In this document: one piece after another, positions 24,945 to 34,564 of the stretch
Layout of the letters: every line of letters begins with the position of its first letter
Numbering within the stretch: position 1 is the first letter of the stretch
From: Alistipes sp.
GTDB lineage: Bacteria > Bacteroidota > Bacteroidia > Bacteroidales > Rikenellaceae
Length of the DNA stretch: 64,000 nucleotides
Assembly (NCBI GenBank): GCA_019422485.1
Contig: JAHZDG010000003.1
Span: 1 to 64,000, forward strand
Direction of reading: 5' to 3'
Notes under the pieces: model-generated
The model's database searches: none
Told to the model about the DNA's origin: nothing
Seen by the model: only the letters and a program-made list of their open reading frames with translations
Translations under genes and position numbers: made by a program

Positions 24945-27131
24945 ATGGCCGAACAAAAAAAGACCGATATTAAAAAGGCGATTCTGGTACGGGTGCGGGT
25001 GCTTTACGTGCTGTTTTTCTCGATCGGGGTCGCGATTGCCGGCAAGATACTCTACATTCAGTACGGGCCTAAGGGGGAAGACCTGCGTAGCCGGGGAACG
25101 AAAATTACCTATGAGCGGGTGCAGATCGATGCTGAACGAGGCGATATTCTCTCGTGGGACGGCCGGATTTTGGCTACTTCGGTTCCGACCTATGAAGTGC
25201 GGATGGACTTTGCCGCACAAGGCCTGGCCGATTCGACCTTTATGAAGAATGTCGATTCGTTGGCTTATTGTCTGAGTACTTTTTTCGGGGATCGCAGTGC
25301 GTCGGCCTATCGGGAAAAGTTGATGAGCGCCCATCGCAACAAGAAGAAAAATCGTTTTGTGCTGCTCTCTCCGCGGCGTGTCAATCATTTGGAGATCAAA
25401 GAAATCGCTAAATTTCCCATTTTCCGTTTAGGACAAAATCGAGGAGGATTCATTCCTGTGCAGATCAACCGGAGGTTGTTGCCTCACGGTTCGTTGGCAT
25501 CGCGAACGATCGGGATGGTTAATGAAGCGGGAACCAAACTGGGCATCGAGGGGGCTTATGACTCCATTCTGCGGGGGGTGAATGGCAATGTGATGATGCA
25601 GCGCATCTCGGGGAGTTTCCGGATTCCGGTGCCTGACGAGTTGAGCGTCGATCCGGTGGACGGTATCGATGTGGTGACGACCCTGGATGTCGATGTGCAG
25701 GATGTGGCCGAAACCGCTCTGCGCAAGCAGTTGATTGCCGGCGATGCCGACTGGGGGACGGCGGTGCTGATGGAGGTTTCGACCGGGGAGATCCGGGCCA
25801 TCGCCAACCTGACCCGTCGGGGCGAGGGAAAATATGTGGAAGACTTCAATTATGCCATCGGAAAAAACTTTGAACCGGGGTCGACGTTTAAACTGGCTTC
25901 GTTGATGACCCTGTTGGATGAAGGCGGGGCAAGCCTCGATGAGATGTTCGATACGCGTCCCGGAACCGTCATGGTCGGTCGGGCCAAGGTGGTCGATACG
26001 CACAATTACGGGGAACTGACCCTCAAGGGAGTGTTTGAAAAATCCTCTAATGTGGGCTTTGCCCTGGCAGTCAATAAATATTTTCGCGATAAACCCGAAC
26101 GTTTTGTGAACCATCTGCGCAAGATGGGGCTTGACAAACCGATGGATCTGCAGATCGCGGGGGAGGCACCGTCGGTGATTCGCGGGCCCGAAGATCGTTG
26201 GTGGGACGGAACCACGCTGACGATGATGGCTTATGGGTATGCTTTGCGGTTGTCGCCGCTCAAAACCCTGAGTTTCTATAATGCGGTGGCCAACAACGGG
26301 AAAATGGTTAAACCGAAATTCGTCCGTGAGCTGCGTCAGTATGGACAGACCTTGCGGAGTTACCCGACGGAGGTGATGGTCTCCTCGATCGGGTCGGATG
26401 AGGTGATTCGCCAGGTGCAGGAGGCCATGCGTGGCGTGGTGGATGAGGGGACGGCCCGTTATATTTTGAAGAATCCTTATTATAAGGTGGCGGCCAAGAC
26501 CGGTACGGCGCAGATCTCGTTGGCCGAAATTTATAAAGGTGGACGGGGTTATAAGGATCGTTTCGGAGGGCGTCACTATCTGGCAACGCTGGTGGGCTAT
26601 TTCCCGGCCGATAAACCGCGATACAGTTGCATCGTGGCGATCAAAACCTATCATGGGCCGGGACGTCGGGGGACCTATTATGGGGCCTCGTTGGCGGGGC
26701 CGGTTTTTCGGGCGATTGCCGACCGGGTGTATGCACAGAGCATTTCGTGGCAATCCCCGCTGTCTGAACGGCGCGATAAGGTGACCGAACAGCCCCCGCT
26801 GAAATCGGGACGGGTAGAGGAGATGAGGCAGGTGGCGAGCCGTTTTCATGTCTCAGCACTGGAGTTCCCTCGCGGGGCGACCTGGATGAATTTCGAGACA
26901 CGGGACACATTGCCGCCCGAAGCCGTGACCATTACCCCGCTGGAAGGAACGGTTCCCGATGTGGTGGGGATGGGTCTCAAGGATGCGATCTATCTGTTGG
27001 AAAAATCCGGACTGGTGGTTTCGTTCAGTGGAGTGGGTGTCGTGCAAAGCCAGTCGTTCAAACCGGGTACCCGTGTCAATCGGGGCAGTTTGATCTCCCT
27101 GCGTTTGGGAATGCCCGACCATAAGGATTAA
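24945..27131 (+). CDS. ftsI: Septal penicillin-binding protein 3 with PASTA domain
   Basis: The 728-residue class B transpeptidase crosslinks septal peptidoglycan in the periplasm. An N-terminal helix at about 14-36 is followed by the pedestal domain (ERGDILSWDGRILATSVPTY). The transpeptidase motifs are in order: S-x-x-K in PGSTFKLAS, S-x-N in KSSNVGFAL, and K-T-G in AAKTGTAQ. A single C-terminal PASTA domain begins at about residue 667 (TVPDVVGMGLKDAIYLLEKS), as in Bacteroidetes FtsI. It begins 3 nt after ftsL. It is followed by a 262-nt spacer and then three unrelated genes before murE. Confidence 0.95.
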   Translation: MAEQKKTDIKKAILVRVRVLYVLFFSIGVAIAGKILYIQYGPKGEDLRSRGTKITYERVQIDAERGDILSWDGRILATSVPTYEVRMDFAAQGLADSTFMKNVDSLAYCLSTFFGDRSASAYREKLMSAHRNKKKNRFVLLSPRRVNHLEIKEIAKFPIFRLGQNRGGFIPVQINRRLLPHGSLASRTIGMVNEAGTKLGIEGAYDSILRGVNGNVMMQRISGSFRIPVPDELSVDPVDGIDVVTTLDVDVQDVAETALRKQLIAGDADWGTAVLMEVSTGEIRAIANLTRRGEGKYVEDFNYAIGKNFEPGSTFKLASLMTLLDEGGASLDEMFDTRPGTVMVGRAKVVDTHNYGELTLKGVFEKSSNVGFALAVNKYFRDKPERFVNHLRKMGLDKPMDLQIAGEAPSVIRGPEDRWWDGTTLTMMAYGYALRLSPLKTLSFYNAVANNGKMVKPKFVRELRQYGQTLRSYPTEVMVSSIGSDEVIRQVQEAMRGVVDEGTARYILKNPYYKVAAKTGTAQISLAEIYKGGRGYKDRFGGRHYLATLVGYFPADKPRYSCIVAIKTYHGPGRRGTYYGASLAGPVFRAIADRVYAQSISWQSPLSERRDKVTEQPPLKSGRVEEMRQVASRFHVSALEFPRGATWMNFETRDTLPPEAVTITPLEGTVPDVVGMGLKDAIYLLEKSGLVVSFSGVGVVQSQSFKPGTRVNRGSLISLRLGMPDHKD

Positions 27132-27393
27132 CCATCATCCTGCGTGCTGCGGCATGAGTGCCCCGGAGAATCTGTTGTCGGGATGGATGCGGCCGGTCAG
27201 AAAGGAGAAAAACGGTATGATGCGGAACGGAAGGTGGCGGATGGAGAACCGAGGACAGAGGCAAAAACCTTCAAAAACCGAATAGCCGGATGAGAAAACC
27301 TCTATTTTAGGGTGGTGGCTGAGGTGGTCTTAAAATAAATGGTATATTTGTACAATATGTGCCAAGGCGCATAAACAAGACCCGGAAGAGAAC
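27132..27393. other. Spacer after ftsI with a promoter
   Basis: About 260 nt without a gene. TATATTTG at 27343-27350 matches the -7 consensus and lies 43 nt before the next start codon. I see no clear terminator after ftsI. Confidence 0.45.
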
Positions 27394-27804
27394 GTGCGAC
27401 ATCGTTGGAAATATATCATAGGCCTGTTGCTGGTCGTATGGGGTGTGCTGCATACCGCGCTCGATTCCTCGGAGCTTTGGGCTTCGGAGCAGGAATCGGG
27501 GATAGCTATGGAATCTTCTGTCGGTCTTCTCTCCCCGCAGAATGAAGATTTGGGCCGGCTCATCATGCAGAGTCTGAGCAGCGATCGACTGCCCAGTACC
27601 TATGCCCAACAGACGGGACGCGTGTTGTTGCCCGTCCTTAGATGGAATCCGCATCTCCGGTGGACGTACGGGGAGACCGCCCGAAGGGTGGAGTTGATCT
27701 GTTGGCGGAAAAATCACGTACAACGAAAATCGGAAGCCCGTATCCGGGCTGCGCAGGACGAGTCGGGATATTATGTCTTCGCTCTGCGCAAAATCATCAT
27801 TTAG
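27394..27804 (+). CDS. Small unknown protein with signal-like N-terminus
   Basis: The 136-residue product begins with GTG and reads MRHRWKYIIGLLLVVWGVLH, a positively charged start followed by a hydrophobic run that could be a signal peptide or anchor. The rest is mixed, ending in a basic, beta-rich stretch (ARRVELICWRKNHVQRKSEA ... YVFALRKIII). I recognise no family. Support for a real gene: a -7 box 43 nt upstream, a plausible export signal and reasonable codon use. It sits inside the division cluster between ftsI and murE. It could still be a chance frame. Confidence 0.5.
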   Translation: MRHRWKYIIGLLLVVWGVLHTALDSSELWASEQESGIAMESSVGLLSPQNEDLGRLIMQSLSSDRLPSTYAQQTGRVLLPVLRWNPHLRWTYGETARRVELICWRKNHVQRKSEARIRAAQDESGYYVFALRKIII

Positions 27805-27930
27805 CGGTCAGTTGAACGAATGTGTTCCCCGGTTCTTTGACAGGAGCCGGGGCGAATGGCGTTTCCCCGAGGGGGAAGAGGCCTGCTTTGTGTCAACTTT
27901 TTTCTAACCAAATGATGATTTATAGCTATT

Positions 27931-28458
27931 ATGGAAACCTTTGAAAATATCAATGATGTACTCTATCAAGTAAATACGGACATTGTTCGTCGCAAGAAAA
28001 ATCCGGTTCTGCCGATTCTGGTCGGGGTGTGCGGGGTGGCTCTGACGATCTGGAGCCTGAATGCAACAGCTCTGGAGGACAAGGCGAATCTTTCGGCGGC
28101 GTTGTTGTTTCTGGGAATTGTGCTGATTCTGGTCGGCGTGGTGGCTACCATTCGTGCCTTCACCTCGTCATGTCCGTACTATCGTCCCACGGGCGAACGT
28201 CTCTATCGCAGCGAACGCTTTTTTGATCAGAAGGATAAACGGGCTCTGTGTCAGGCCCTGGAAGCCGGAGAGGTCGAAACGGTAGCCGCTTTGCCGCGCA
28301 GCGAAACTTCGGGGGTGGTGCTGACGATTTTTTCGACGCGGAGCGGGTCTTGCACCTTGGTTCAGGTCGCGGAATATGTTCCCCATCGTTTTGTGCCGAT
28401 CACCTCGGTGGTGTCGTTCACCCAGGAACAGGCCAAGATCGTGCGTGCCTTGGTGTAG
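27931..28458 (+). CDS. Unknown two-helix membrane protein
   Basis: The 175-residue protein has a short cytoplasmic start, two adjacent membrane helices at about 30-48 (PILVGVCGVALTIWSL) and 54-77 (LSAALLFLGIVLILVGVVAT), and a C-terminal soluble domain of about 100 residues containing a CPYYRPTGERLYRSERFFD segment. The shape is that of a small inner-membrane anchor with a cytosolic domain. I do not recognise a family or any catalytic motif. It is the second gene of the block between ftsI and murE, and a hairpin and a terminator follow it. Confidence 0.65.
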   Translation: METFENINDVLYQVNTDIVRRKKNPVLPILVGVCGVALTIWSLNATALEDKANLSAALLFLGIVLILVGVVATIRAFTSSCPYYRPTGERLYRSERFFDQKDKRALCQALEAGEVETVAALPRSETSGVVLTIFSTRSGSCTLVQVAEYVPHRFVPITSVVSFTQEQAKIVRALV

Positions 28459-28488
28459 CATCCTGACAAAGCGACGACTGAAGTTATG

Positions 28489-28509
28489 CACCTTGGGAAC
28501 CCCAAGGTG
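28489..28509 (+). repeat. Perfect inverted repeat
   Basis: CACCTTGGG and CCCAAGGTG face each other across AAC. No T-run follows, so it is more likely an RNA end-protecting hairpin or a protein site than a terminator. Confidence 0.6.
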
Positions 28510-28626
28510 TATAATGCATCAGACTATGTAAAATACTAGGGAGTCGGCAGAGGTTGGTGATTGTCCTGAATGTCGTTTCGGAATGAATGACAGGAGGAAA
28601 AGACTACTTACCGATGTTCCTCAAAG

Positions 28627-28668
28627 AAAGAGAGAAAGGAAGTATATGTCCTTTCTCTCTTTTTTATT
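28627..28668 (+). terminator. Terminator within the ftsI-murE insertion
   Basis: AAAGAGAGAAAGGA (28627-28640) pairs perfectly with TCCTTTCTCTCTTT (28649-28662), 14 bp with an 8-nt loop and a T-run. Confidence 0.85.
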
Positions 28669-28736
28669 GTTCGATTGGATGAACGGAAAATTGAACATAA
28701 AAAAAGAAAAATAAGACATTTCTATAAAAGAAATAT

Positions 28737-28744
28737 TATCTTTG
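28737..28744 (+). promoter_or_regulatory. -7 box of the PHP-domain gene
   Basis: TATCTTTG is a full match to TAnnTTTG, 39 nt before the ATG at 28783, in an AT-rich stretch. The -33 element is not clear. Confidence 0.55.
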
Positions 28745-28782
28745 CCCGAGTTGGAATATCAGGATTCCGGGAAGGAGCGAAC

Positions 28783-30006
28783 ATGAAATGGATCAGACGA
28801 ATATTGGGGTATGTGTGTGGACTGGTATTATTGGTCCTGTTGTTGAATGTCGTTAGTTATGTGGGGGTTCCGGTGTATCGGTTTGCTCCGGGCAGCTCTT
28901 TCTCCGGCGACAGTATTTATGATCCGTATCAGGATGTTGATCCTTCCCAATGGCGAAAAGCTAACTTCCATGCCCATCAACGTGAACGTAAATATGAAAC
29001 CTATACCCCGGATCAGTTTTTTGCCGCCTATCGTCAGCATGGGTATGATATTATCGGACTCTCCGATCATTGTTATCTGAATTACGCCCACCAGGAACGG
29101 CCCGGCTTCATCCCGACTTATGAGTTCGGTTGGGGGATCAATAAGGCGCATTTTCTGATGATGGGGGCTTCGTACACTACGTTGCGGGATTTCCCCTTTA
29201 CGCTGATCCCTTCACAGTTGCAGCATACGCTTCGGCGGTTGCATTCCCAGGCTCGCTTGGTGGTGCTCAATCATCCCGGGCAACTGCGGGGCATCGATCA
29301 TCGGGTGTATGAACGTCTTCGGGGCTATGACCTCTTGGAAATCAATCCCGATAACGGGGCGGAAAATTCGATCCCGTGCTGGGACCGGGCGCTTTCGTCG
29401 GGGATTTACGCCAATCTGATTGCCAATGACGATGCACATACCGTGTCGTTTCGAGGTAGCTTTTTCCAACGCTGCTATACCATGATCAATACCCCGGTGT
29501 TGGATGAGTATCATATTCTGTCTTCGCTGAAAAAGGGACAGAGCTATGCCGTTCGCGTGACGCCGGAACTCAATCAGCGGCCTCGTCCGCATGAAGGATT
29601 GCCGACGATTCAGGAAATCGGTTTGCGGGAAAATGGAACGGTGCATGTAGCCCTGAGCGAGCCGGCCCGTGAAATCCATTTCGTGGGACAGAACGGGGAA
29701 ATTCGTTCGGAATGTCATGATGTGGCCGAAGCATCCTATCAGTTTACCCCGACCGATACTTATATTCGGGTGGAAGCCGTGTTCCCTTCCGGGGCGGAAA
29801 TTTATACCAATCCTTTTGTGAGAACTTCCGGTGTGCAACCGGTGAATGTTTTTGTGCCCGATATTCATTGGCCGTTTACGATTCTGCTCAATCTGCTGTG
29901 GATTCAGGTTTTCTTTATGCTCTGTTTCTGCATCGCGGCATTGTGGCGGGTATTGCCTCGCCATTGGCGTCCGGATTGGGTCCCGGTATCGTTGTGGGGT
30001 CGCTAA
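28783..30006 (+). CDS. Membrane-anchored PHP-domain phosphoesterase-like protein
   Basis: The 407-residue protein has an N-terminal helix (about 8-28, GYVCGLVLLVLLLNVVSYVG) and a C-terminal one (about 365-389, TILLNLLWIQVFFMLCFCIA). The domain between them carries the PHP metal motifs: NFHAHQRE (H63, H65), GLSDH (D95, H96), VLNHPG (H164) and ANDDAHTV (D216, D217, H219). All expected ligands are present, so a metal-dependent hydrolase, probably a phosphoesterase, is likely. With two flanking helices the domain should lie in the periplasm. The start at 28783 is chosen because the upstream frame is AT-rich leader with the -7 box. It has its own promoter and terminator and lies just before murE. 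The substrate is unknown. Confidence 0.78.
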   Translation: MKWIRRILGYVCGLVLLVLLLNVVSYVGVPVYRFAPGSSFSGDSIYDPYQDVDPSQWRKANFHAHQRERKYETYTPDQFFAAYRQHGYDIIGLSDHCYLNYAHQERPGFIPTYEFGWGINKAHFLMMGASYTTLRDFPFTLIPSQLQHTLRRLHSQARLVVLNHPGQLRGIDHRVYERLRGYDLLEINPDNGAENSIPCWDRALSSGIYANLIANDDAHTVSFRGSFFQRCYTMINTPVLDEYHILSSLKKGQSYAVRVTPELNQRPRPHEGLPTIQEIGLRENGTVHVALSEPAREIHFVGQNGEIRSECHDVAEASYQFTPTDTYIRVEAVFPSGAEIYTNPFVRTSGVQPVNVFVPDIHWPFTILLNLLWIQVFFMLCFCIAALWRVLPRHWRPDWVPVSLWGR

Positions 30007-30026
30007 TCGGCCCGAAGCGCAAGATT

Positions 30027-30069
30027 TAAAGCCCCCGGAGAGAGACTGGAATTCTCTTCGGGGGCTTTT
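30027..30069 (+). terminator. Terminator after the PHP-domain gene
   Basis: AAGCCCCCG (30029-30037) pairs with CGGGGGCTT (30059-30067), with further GAGA/TCTC pairing inside, and TTTT follows. It insulates murE from upstream transcription. Confidence 0.8.
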
Positions 30070-30116
30070 CCTGTAAATAAATAATCTTTCCGTGGGGAAT
30101 GTTCCTTGACAATCTG

Positions 30117-30124
30117 TATATTTG
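30117..30124 (+). promoter_or_regulatory. -7 box of the murE operon
   Basis: TATATTTG lies 24 nt before the murE start codon, after the preceding terminator. A well-spaced -33 TTG is not visible. Confidence 0.55.
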
Positions 30125-30147
30125 TAAAATAGAAATACTCTATTCCG

Positions 30148-31602
30148 ATGTTATCGAAACTTTTGCAGGGCGTGGAAGTGCTTGACCTGGTGGGGGATGC
30201 TTCCGTGCAGATAAGTGCCTTGGCGTTCGATTCCCGTCAGGTGGGACCCGGAACGCTTTTTTTTGCCACCCGGGGGACCCGGGTCGACGGACACGATTAT
30301 ATCGAAGCGGCCGTGGCCGGTGGAGCTGCGGCTGTGGTGTGTGAGACCTTGCCGGAACAACGGGCTTCGGGCGTGACCTATGTCCGGGTGCCCGATTCGA
30401 CCGTGGCGTTGGGGCTGATGGCCTCGAACTTCTATGACCGCCCGAGCGAAAAACTCAAGCTGGTCGGCGTGACCGGTACCAACGGAAAAACAACCACCGC
30501 GACCTTGTTGTACGACCTGTTTCGTAAATTGGGGTATAAGGTCGGCCTGATCTCGACGGTGGTCTATCGCATCGACGACCGCCGCATCGATTCGACCCAT
30601 ACGACACCCGACAGCATTCGTCTGAATGAAATGTTGGCGGAGATGGTGGAAGCCGGTTGTGCCTATTGTTTCATGGAGGTCAGCTCGCATTCGTTGGTAC
30701 AGCATCGGACGGTGGGTCTGACGTTTGCCGGGGGAATGTTCAGCAACATCACCCACGACCATCTCGACTATCATAAAACGTTTGCCGAATACATCAAGGC
30801 CAAAAAACTATTTTTTGACGGACTGCCGCGCGGGGCTTTTGCCCTGACCAATGTCGACGACCGGAACGGGATGGTGATGGTCCAGAATACGAAGGCCGAG
30901 GTGAAAACCTACTCCCTGAAGTCGTTTGCGGATTTCCGCTGCCGGATCGTGGAGATGCTCATCGATGGAATGTTGTTGAATCTCAACGACCGCGAGGTGT
31001 GGGTGAATTTCCTGGGGCGCTTCAATGCCTATAATCTGACCGGTGTCTACGGGGCTGCTCTGTTGTTAGGGGCCGATCGGGATGAGGTGCTGCGGATTCT
31101 GAGCGAACTGCATCCGGTGGATGGCCGTTTCGAGGCGATCCGTTCGAAAGAGGGGGTGACCGCTATCGTGGACTATGCCCATACGCCCGATGCCTTGCAG
31201 AATGTGATCGATACCATCAACGAGATCCGGACGCCCGACCATCATCTGTATGTGGTAGTGGGGTGTGGTGGAAACCGTGACGCCACGAAGCGTCCCGAAA
31301 TGGCTCACATTGCCGCTTCGGGAGGTGATATGGCGATTCTGACGTCGGATAACCCCCGCCTGGAGGATCCCGAGGCGATCATTGAACAGATGAAGGCCGG
31401 GCTCGAACCGGGGGACCGTTATCTGGCGATCACCAATCGCCGGGAGGCTATTCGGACGGCGGTGACGCTGGCCCGTCCGGGGGATATTATTCTGGTGGCC
31501 GGTAAAGGACATGAAACCTATCAGGACGCCGGGGGAGTGAAGAGTCATTTCGATGACCGGGAAGAGGTGAGACAGGCGATGCACATAGTACCCACTGTTT
31601 AA
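30148..31602 (+). CDS. murE: UDP-MurNAc-tripeptide synthetase (meso-DAP ligase)
   Basis: The 484-residue cytoplasmic ligase adds the third stem-peptide residue to UDP-MurNAc-L-Ala-D-Glu. The N-terminal Rossmann-like domain has SALAFDSRQVGPGTLFFATR. The ATP loop is GVTGTNGKTTT. EVSSHSL and ITHDHLDYH follow. The third domain has DYAHTPDAL and LTSDNPRLEDP, whose D-N-P-R signature marks meso-diaminopimelate as the amino acid. The length is normal. It leads a run of genes with short gaps (12 nt to the propeller gene, which is 4 nt from mraY). Confidence 0.96.
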   Translation: MLSKLLQGVEVLDLVGDASVQISALAFDSRQVGPGTLFFATRGTRVDGHDYIEAAVAGGAAAVVCETLPEQRASGVTYVRVPDSTVALGLMASNFYDRPSEKLKLVGVTGTNGKTTTATLLYDLFRKLGYKVGLISTVVYRIDDRRIDSTHTTPDSIRLNEMLAEMVEAGCAYCFMEVSSHSLVQHRTVGLTFAGGMFSNITHDHLDYHKTFAEYIKAKKLFFDGLPRGAFALTNVDDRNGMVMVQNTKAEVKTYSLKSFADFRCRIVEMLIDGMLLNLNDREVWVNFLGRFNAYNLTGVYGAALLLGADRDEVLRILSELHPVDGRFEAIRSKEGVTAIVDYAHTPDALQNVIDTINEIRTPDHHLYVVVGCGGNRDATKRPEMAHIAASGGDMAILTSDNPRLEDPEAIIEQMKAGLEPGDRYLAITNRREAIRTAVTLARPGDIILVAGKGHETYQDAGGVKSHFDDREEVRQAMHIVPTV

Positions 31603-31614
31603 ACCTTTCAATCT

Positions 31615-33306
31615 ATGAAACGTCTCTTGTTGTTTTTGTTAGTTTCGATGTTTATTTCCGTAGGGGGAGTGATGGCCCAATCCGAGGAGGGAGCTGAAGC
31701 GGTGATGCAGGGAGGAGACGAGTACATGACGAGCAGACCGATCTCTGTGGGTCGGAATTTGATCAGCGGTCAGCCCTTGTCGGGCATAGCGTATGATTTC
31801 GGAGAGCGGATCGATGATATTTATATCGATTCGGTTTCCCGGACGGCTACGGTGCAGGTTCGGGGCATAACCCAGAACGGCAAATATCTACAGAATCGAG
31901 GTTATTTGGTCATGTTAGATTTGCAGAAAGGCCAGGTGCGATGGAGTCGTCCTATGGTTTTCCCCTATGGGAAGAGCGGCGTGTATCAGGACGGCGACTT
32001 TCTGTTATATAACGACGGTCGCAAAACGTTTTGTCTGAGTATGATGGATGGCCGTCCCCAGTGGGAGTCCCGTTATGATTTCTGGTATGTGGACAGGGAT
32101 TCGACCCGACGGTTAGGTTTGGGCTATTTGGTATATTCGGCTTTGGAGGTGAAGATTTTTGGGAGTGTGGATCTGAATACTGGGGAACGAGTCTGGAGAC
32201 GTCGACTTCCTTATGAGCCGTGGAACGATATTTATCGTCTGAATGATACGACCTTATTGGTTTTTTCTTCCGGTTTGTATCAAATCAACGTGTCGACCGG
32301 AGAAGGATGGGATTATGTCGCAGCAACCTCCAAACCAAATGATCTGAAGTGGAAGGATTTGGCGAAGGAGCTGAATCTTCAAGGTTCGATTTTTTTGAGG
32401 AGTAGTGCATTTCTGGGAAGTCCTATGAATCAAATCAGGGGATTATATTCGGATCTTGTAATTACGGATGATCGGATCTATTTCAGCTGTGCCGACCGGA
32501 TGGTGGCCCTGGATCGAAACGGTCAGCTGCAGTGGGAATGGAAACTGCCTGAAAATATTGCCAGTTATTCGGAACTGCTTCCCTCTGATTCGGTACTTTA
32601 TTTGGTAGGAAGAGGGTTTGCATTTCTATCGGGACAAGTGGTTACCTATGGGCGACCGTTCTTTGCCGCCTATGATCAGCAGAGCGGTAAACCGATTTTC
32701 TTTAACGTGATCGACCAGCGGAAATGTCAGATCCGGGCTATCCGACCCATTATGGACAGTCTGGTGTTCGTGACGGAGGATCGGATCGATTGCCGGAGTT
32801 TGCAGGACGGACTCAGCGGTCGGGAAGTGTTGATCGATACGGCCCAATACGGGGAAGTGATCCGGGATGTCGATCCGGAACTCTATTTCAGACGGGATGC
32901 CCAGACCGGGAAATTCACTCACGTCGTGGGTTCGTTGGATTCCTGGGGGGTGTATACGACAAAAAAGAAACTGTTGCTGCTGGACAAACAACAGCAGATT
33001 GCTGAAGTGTTAGAGCTCGATTCGTTATATTATCTGCGGGACAAACGAGACAATCTGTCGTTGTTGCGGCGGGATAACATTTCGTGTCTGGTGGATGACA
33101 ATGGAACGCTGCTGGCCGAGGTGCAGACTCCGACGGTTCCGGTGTGGATCGGCACGCAATGGTTTGTGAGTGTTCCGAAAGGAATTATGCGGCTGGATAT
33201 CGGCGATATTTTCCGCCAACGGTATCAGCAGCTGGGCGATGAACCGGAAAAACTCTTGGGTCAGTGGGCCCAGAAACCGGAAAATCCAATTGCGTTAATC
33301 GATTAA
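31615..33306 (+). CDS. Exported PQQ-type beta-propeller protein inserted in the mur operon
   Basis: The 563-residue product has a signal peptide ([15 protein letters not shown], cleaved near 22). It continues as repeated blades of the W-x-x-x-(x)-G pattern: [73 protein letters not shown]. These are quinoprotein-like propeller repeats without evident quinone-binding residues, so a scaffold or binding role is more likely than dehydrogenase activity. It begins 12 nt after murE and ends 4 nt before mraY, so it is almost certainly co-transcribed with them. Parts are richer in A+T than the mur genes (for example 32240-32480). Distant resemblance to BamB is possible, but it lacks a lipobox. The function is unknown. 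Confidence 0.72.
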   Translation: MKRLLLFLLVSMFISVGGVMAQSEEGAEAVMQGGDEYMTSRPISVGRNLISGQPLSGIAYDFGERIDDIYIDSVSRTATVQVRGITQNGKYLQNRGYLVMLDLQKGQVRWSRPMVFPYGKSGVYQDGDFLLYNDGRKTFCLSMMDGRPQWESRYDFWYVDRDSTRRLGLGYLVYSALEVKIFGSVDLNTGERVWRRRLPYEPWNDIYRLNDTTLLVFSSGLYQINVSTGEGWDYVAATSKPNDLKWKDLAKELNLQGSIFLRSSAFLGSPMNQIRGLYSDLVITDDRIYFSCADRMVALDRNGQLQWEWKLPENIASYSELLPSDSVLYLVGRGFAFLSGQVVTYGRPFFAAYDQQSGKPIFFNVIDQRKCQIRAIRPIMDSLVFVTEDRIDCRSLQDGLSGREVLIDTAQYGEVIRDVDPELYFRRDAQTGKFTHVVGSLDSWGVYTTKKKLLLLDKQQQIAEVLELDSLYYLRDKRDNLSLLRRDNISCLVDDNGTLLAEVQTPTVPVWIGTQWFVSVPKGIMRLDIGDIFRQRYQQLGDEPEKLLGQWAQKPENPIALID

Positions 33307-33310
33307 TGAT

Positions 33311-34558
33311 ATGCTATATCTTTTACTAAAGTATCTGTCTCAACATTTTGATGTACCCGGTATCGGGATGTTTATGTCGTTGTCGTTCCGGGCTTCGATG
33401 GGGGTGATTCTGGCCCTGGCGATCGGAATGATTTTCGGACGACGCATTATCCGCCTCTTGCAGCGCCACCAGATCGGGGAAGAGGTGCGAAACCTGGGGC
33501 TCGAAGGCCAGCTCCAGAAACGGGGAACCCCTACGATGGGCGGATTGATTATTCTGGCTGCGATCCTGATTCCGATTCTGCTGTTCGGTGACCTGACCAA
33601 TGTGTATGTCTGGTTGATGATCATTTCGACCGTCTGGTTGGGGCTGATCGGCTTCCTGGATGATTACATTAAGGTTTTTCGTAAAAACAAGGACGGTCTC
33701 AAAGGCCGCTTCAAAGTGGTCGGCCAGGTGGGACTGGGAATTATCGTGGGGTGTGTGATGTGGATGAGCCCCGATATCGTCATCAAGGAAAAACAGGCGA
33801 CCCGGAGTGAAGAGACTCACCTCGAATATGTGGATAACAACGGCGCCCGCAATGCCGTCTATATGGGGCCGGCTCAGAAAAGCAACAAAACGACCATTCC
33901 GTTCATTAAGGATAACGAGTTCGACTATCGTTGGTTGGTGCCGGGGGATGGCCCGACGAGTGAAAAACTCAGTTGGATCGTGTATGTGCTGGTGGCCATT
34001 CTGGTCATTACGGCGGTCTCCAACGGGGCGAACCTGACCGACGGATTGGACGGGCTGGCCTCGGGGGTCTCGGCCTTTATCGTGATCGTGCTGGGGGCGT
34101 TAGCCTATCTGTCGGGGAACGTCATCTATGCCGATTACCTCAATATCATGTATATCCCTACCAGCGGTGAACTGGTGGTGTTTGCGACTATCTTTGCCGG
34201 GGCCTTGATCGGTTTCCTGTGGTACAACTGTTACCCGGCGCAGGTGTTTATGGGCGATACGGGATCGTTGGCCATTGGGGGGATCATTGCGGTGTTTGCG
34301 CTGCTGATCCGCAAGGAGTTGTTGCTGCCGATACTTTGCGGGATTTTCTTTGTGGAAAGCCTGTCGGTGATTATTCAGGTGACTTATTTCAAATATACCA
34401 AACGAAAATATGGCGAGGGCCGACGGATATTCCTGATGTCGCCCCTGCACCACCACTACCAGAAGAAAGGCTATTTCGAGTCGAAAATCGTCGTTCGATT
34501 CTGGATCGTGCAGCTGTTGTTGGCCGCCATTACGCTGGTAACGCTTAAAATTCGATAA
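33311..34558 (+). CDS. mraY: Phospho-MurNAc-pentapeptide transferase
   Basis: The 415-residue inner-membrane enzyme makes lipid I from UDP-MurNAc-pentapeptide and undecaprenyl phosphate. The catalytic Asp pair is in FLDDYIKV, the third in [10 protein letters not shown], with [12 protein letters not shown] and the C-terminal [13 protein letters not shown] loop intact. An insert of about 70 residues (roughly 150-220) makes it longer than the ~360-residue E. coli enzyme, as is usual in Bacteroidetes. It is coupled to the propeller gene upstream (4 nt) and murD downstream (6 nt). Confidence 0.97.
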   Translation: MLYLLLKYLSQHFDVPGIGMFMSLSFRASMGVILALAIGMIFGRRIIRLLQRHQIGEEVRNLGLEGQLQKRGTPTMGGLIILAAILIPILLFGDLTNVYVWLMIISTVWLGLIGFLDDYIKVFRKNKDGLKGRFKVVGQVGLGIIVGCVMWMSPDIVIKEKQATRSEETHLEYVDNNGARNAVYMGPAQKSNKTTIPFIKDNEFDYRWLVPGDGPTSEKLSWIVYVLVAILVITAVSNGANLTDGLDGLASGVSAFIVIVLGALAYLSGNVIYADYLNIMYIPTSGELVVFATIFAGALIGFLWYNCYPAQVFMGDTGSLAIGGIIAVFALLIRKELLLPILCGIFFVESLSVIIQVTYFKYTKRKYGEGRRIFLMSPLHHHYQKKGYFESKIVVRFWIVQLLLAAITLVTLKIR

Positions 34559-34564
34559 ATCGTC

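Larger units (their letters stand above)
28459..28782. other. Spacer with hairpin, terminator and promoter
   Basis: The ~320 nt contain, in order, a 9-bp perfect hairpin (28489-28509), a strong terminator (28627-28668) and a -7 box (28737-28744) for the next gene. No further gene is seen. Confidence 0.6.
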
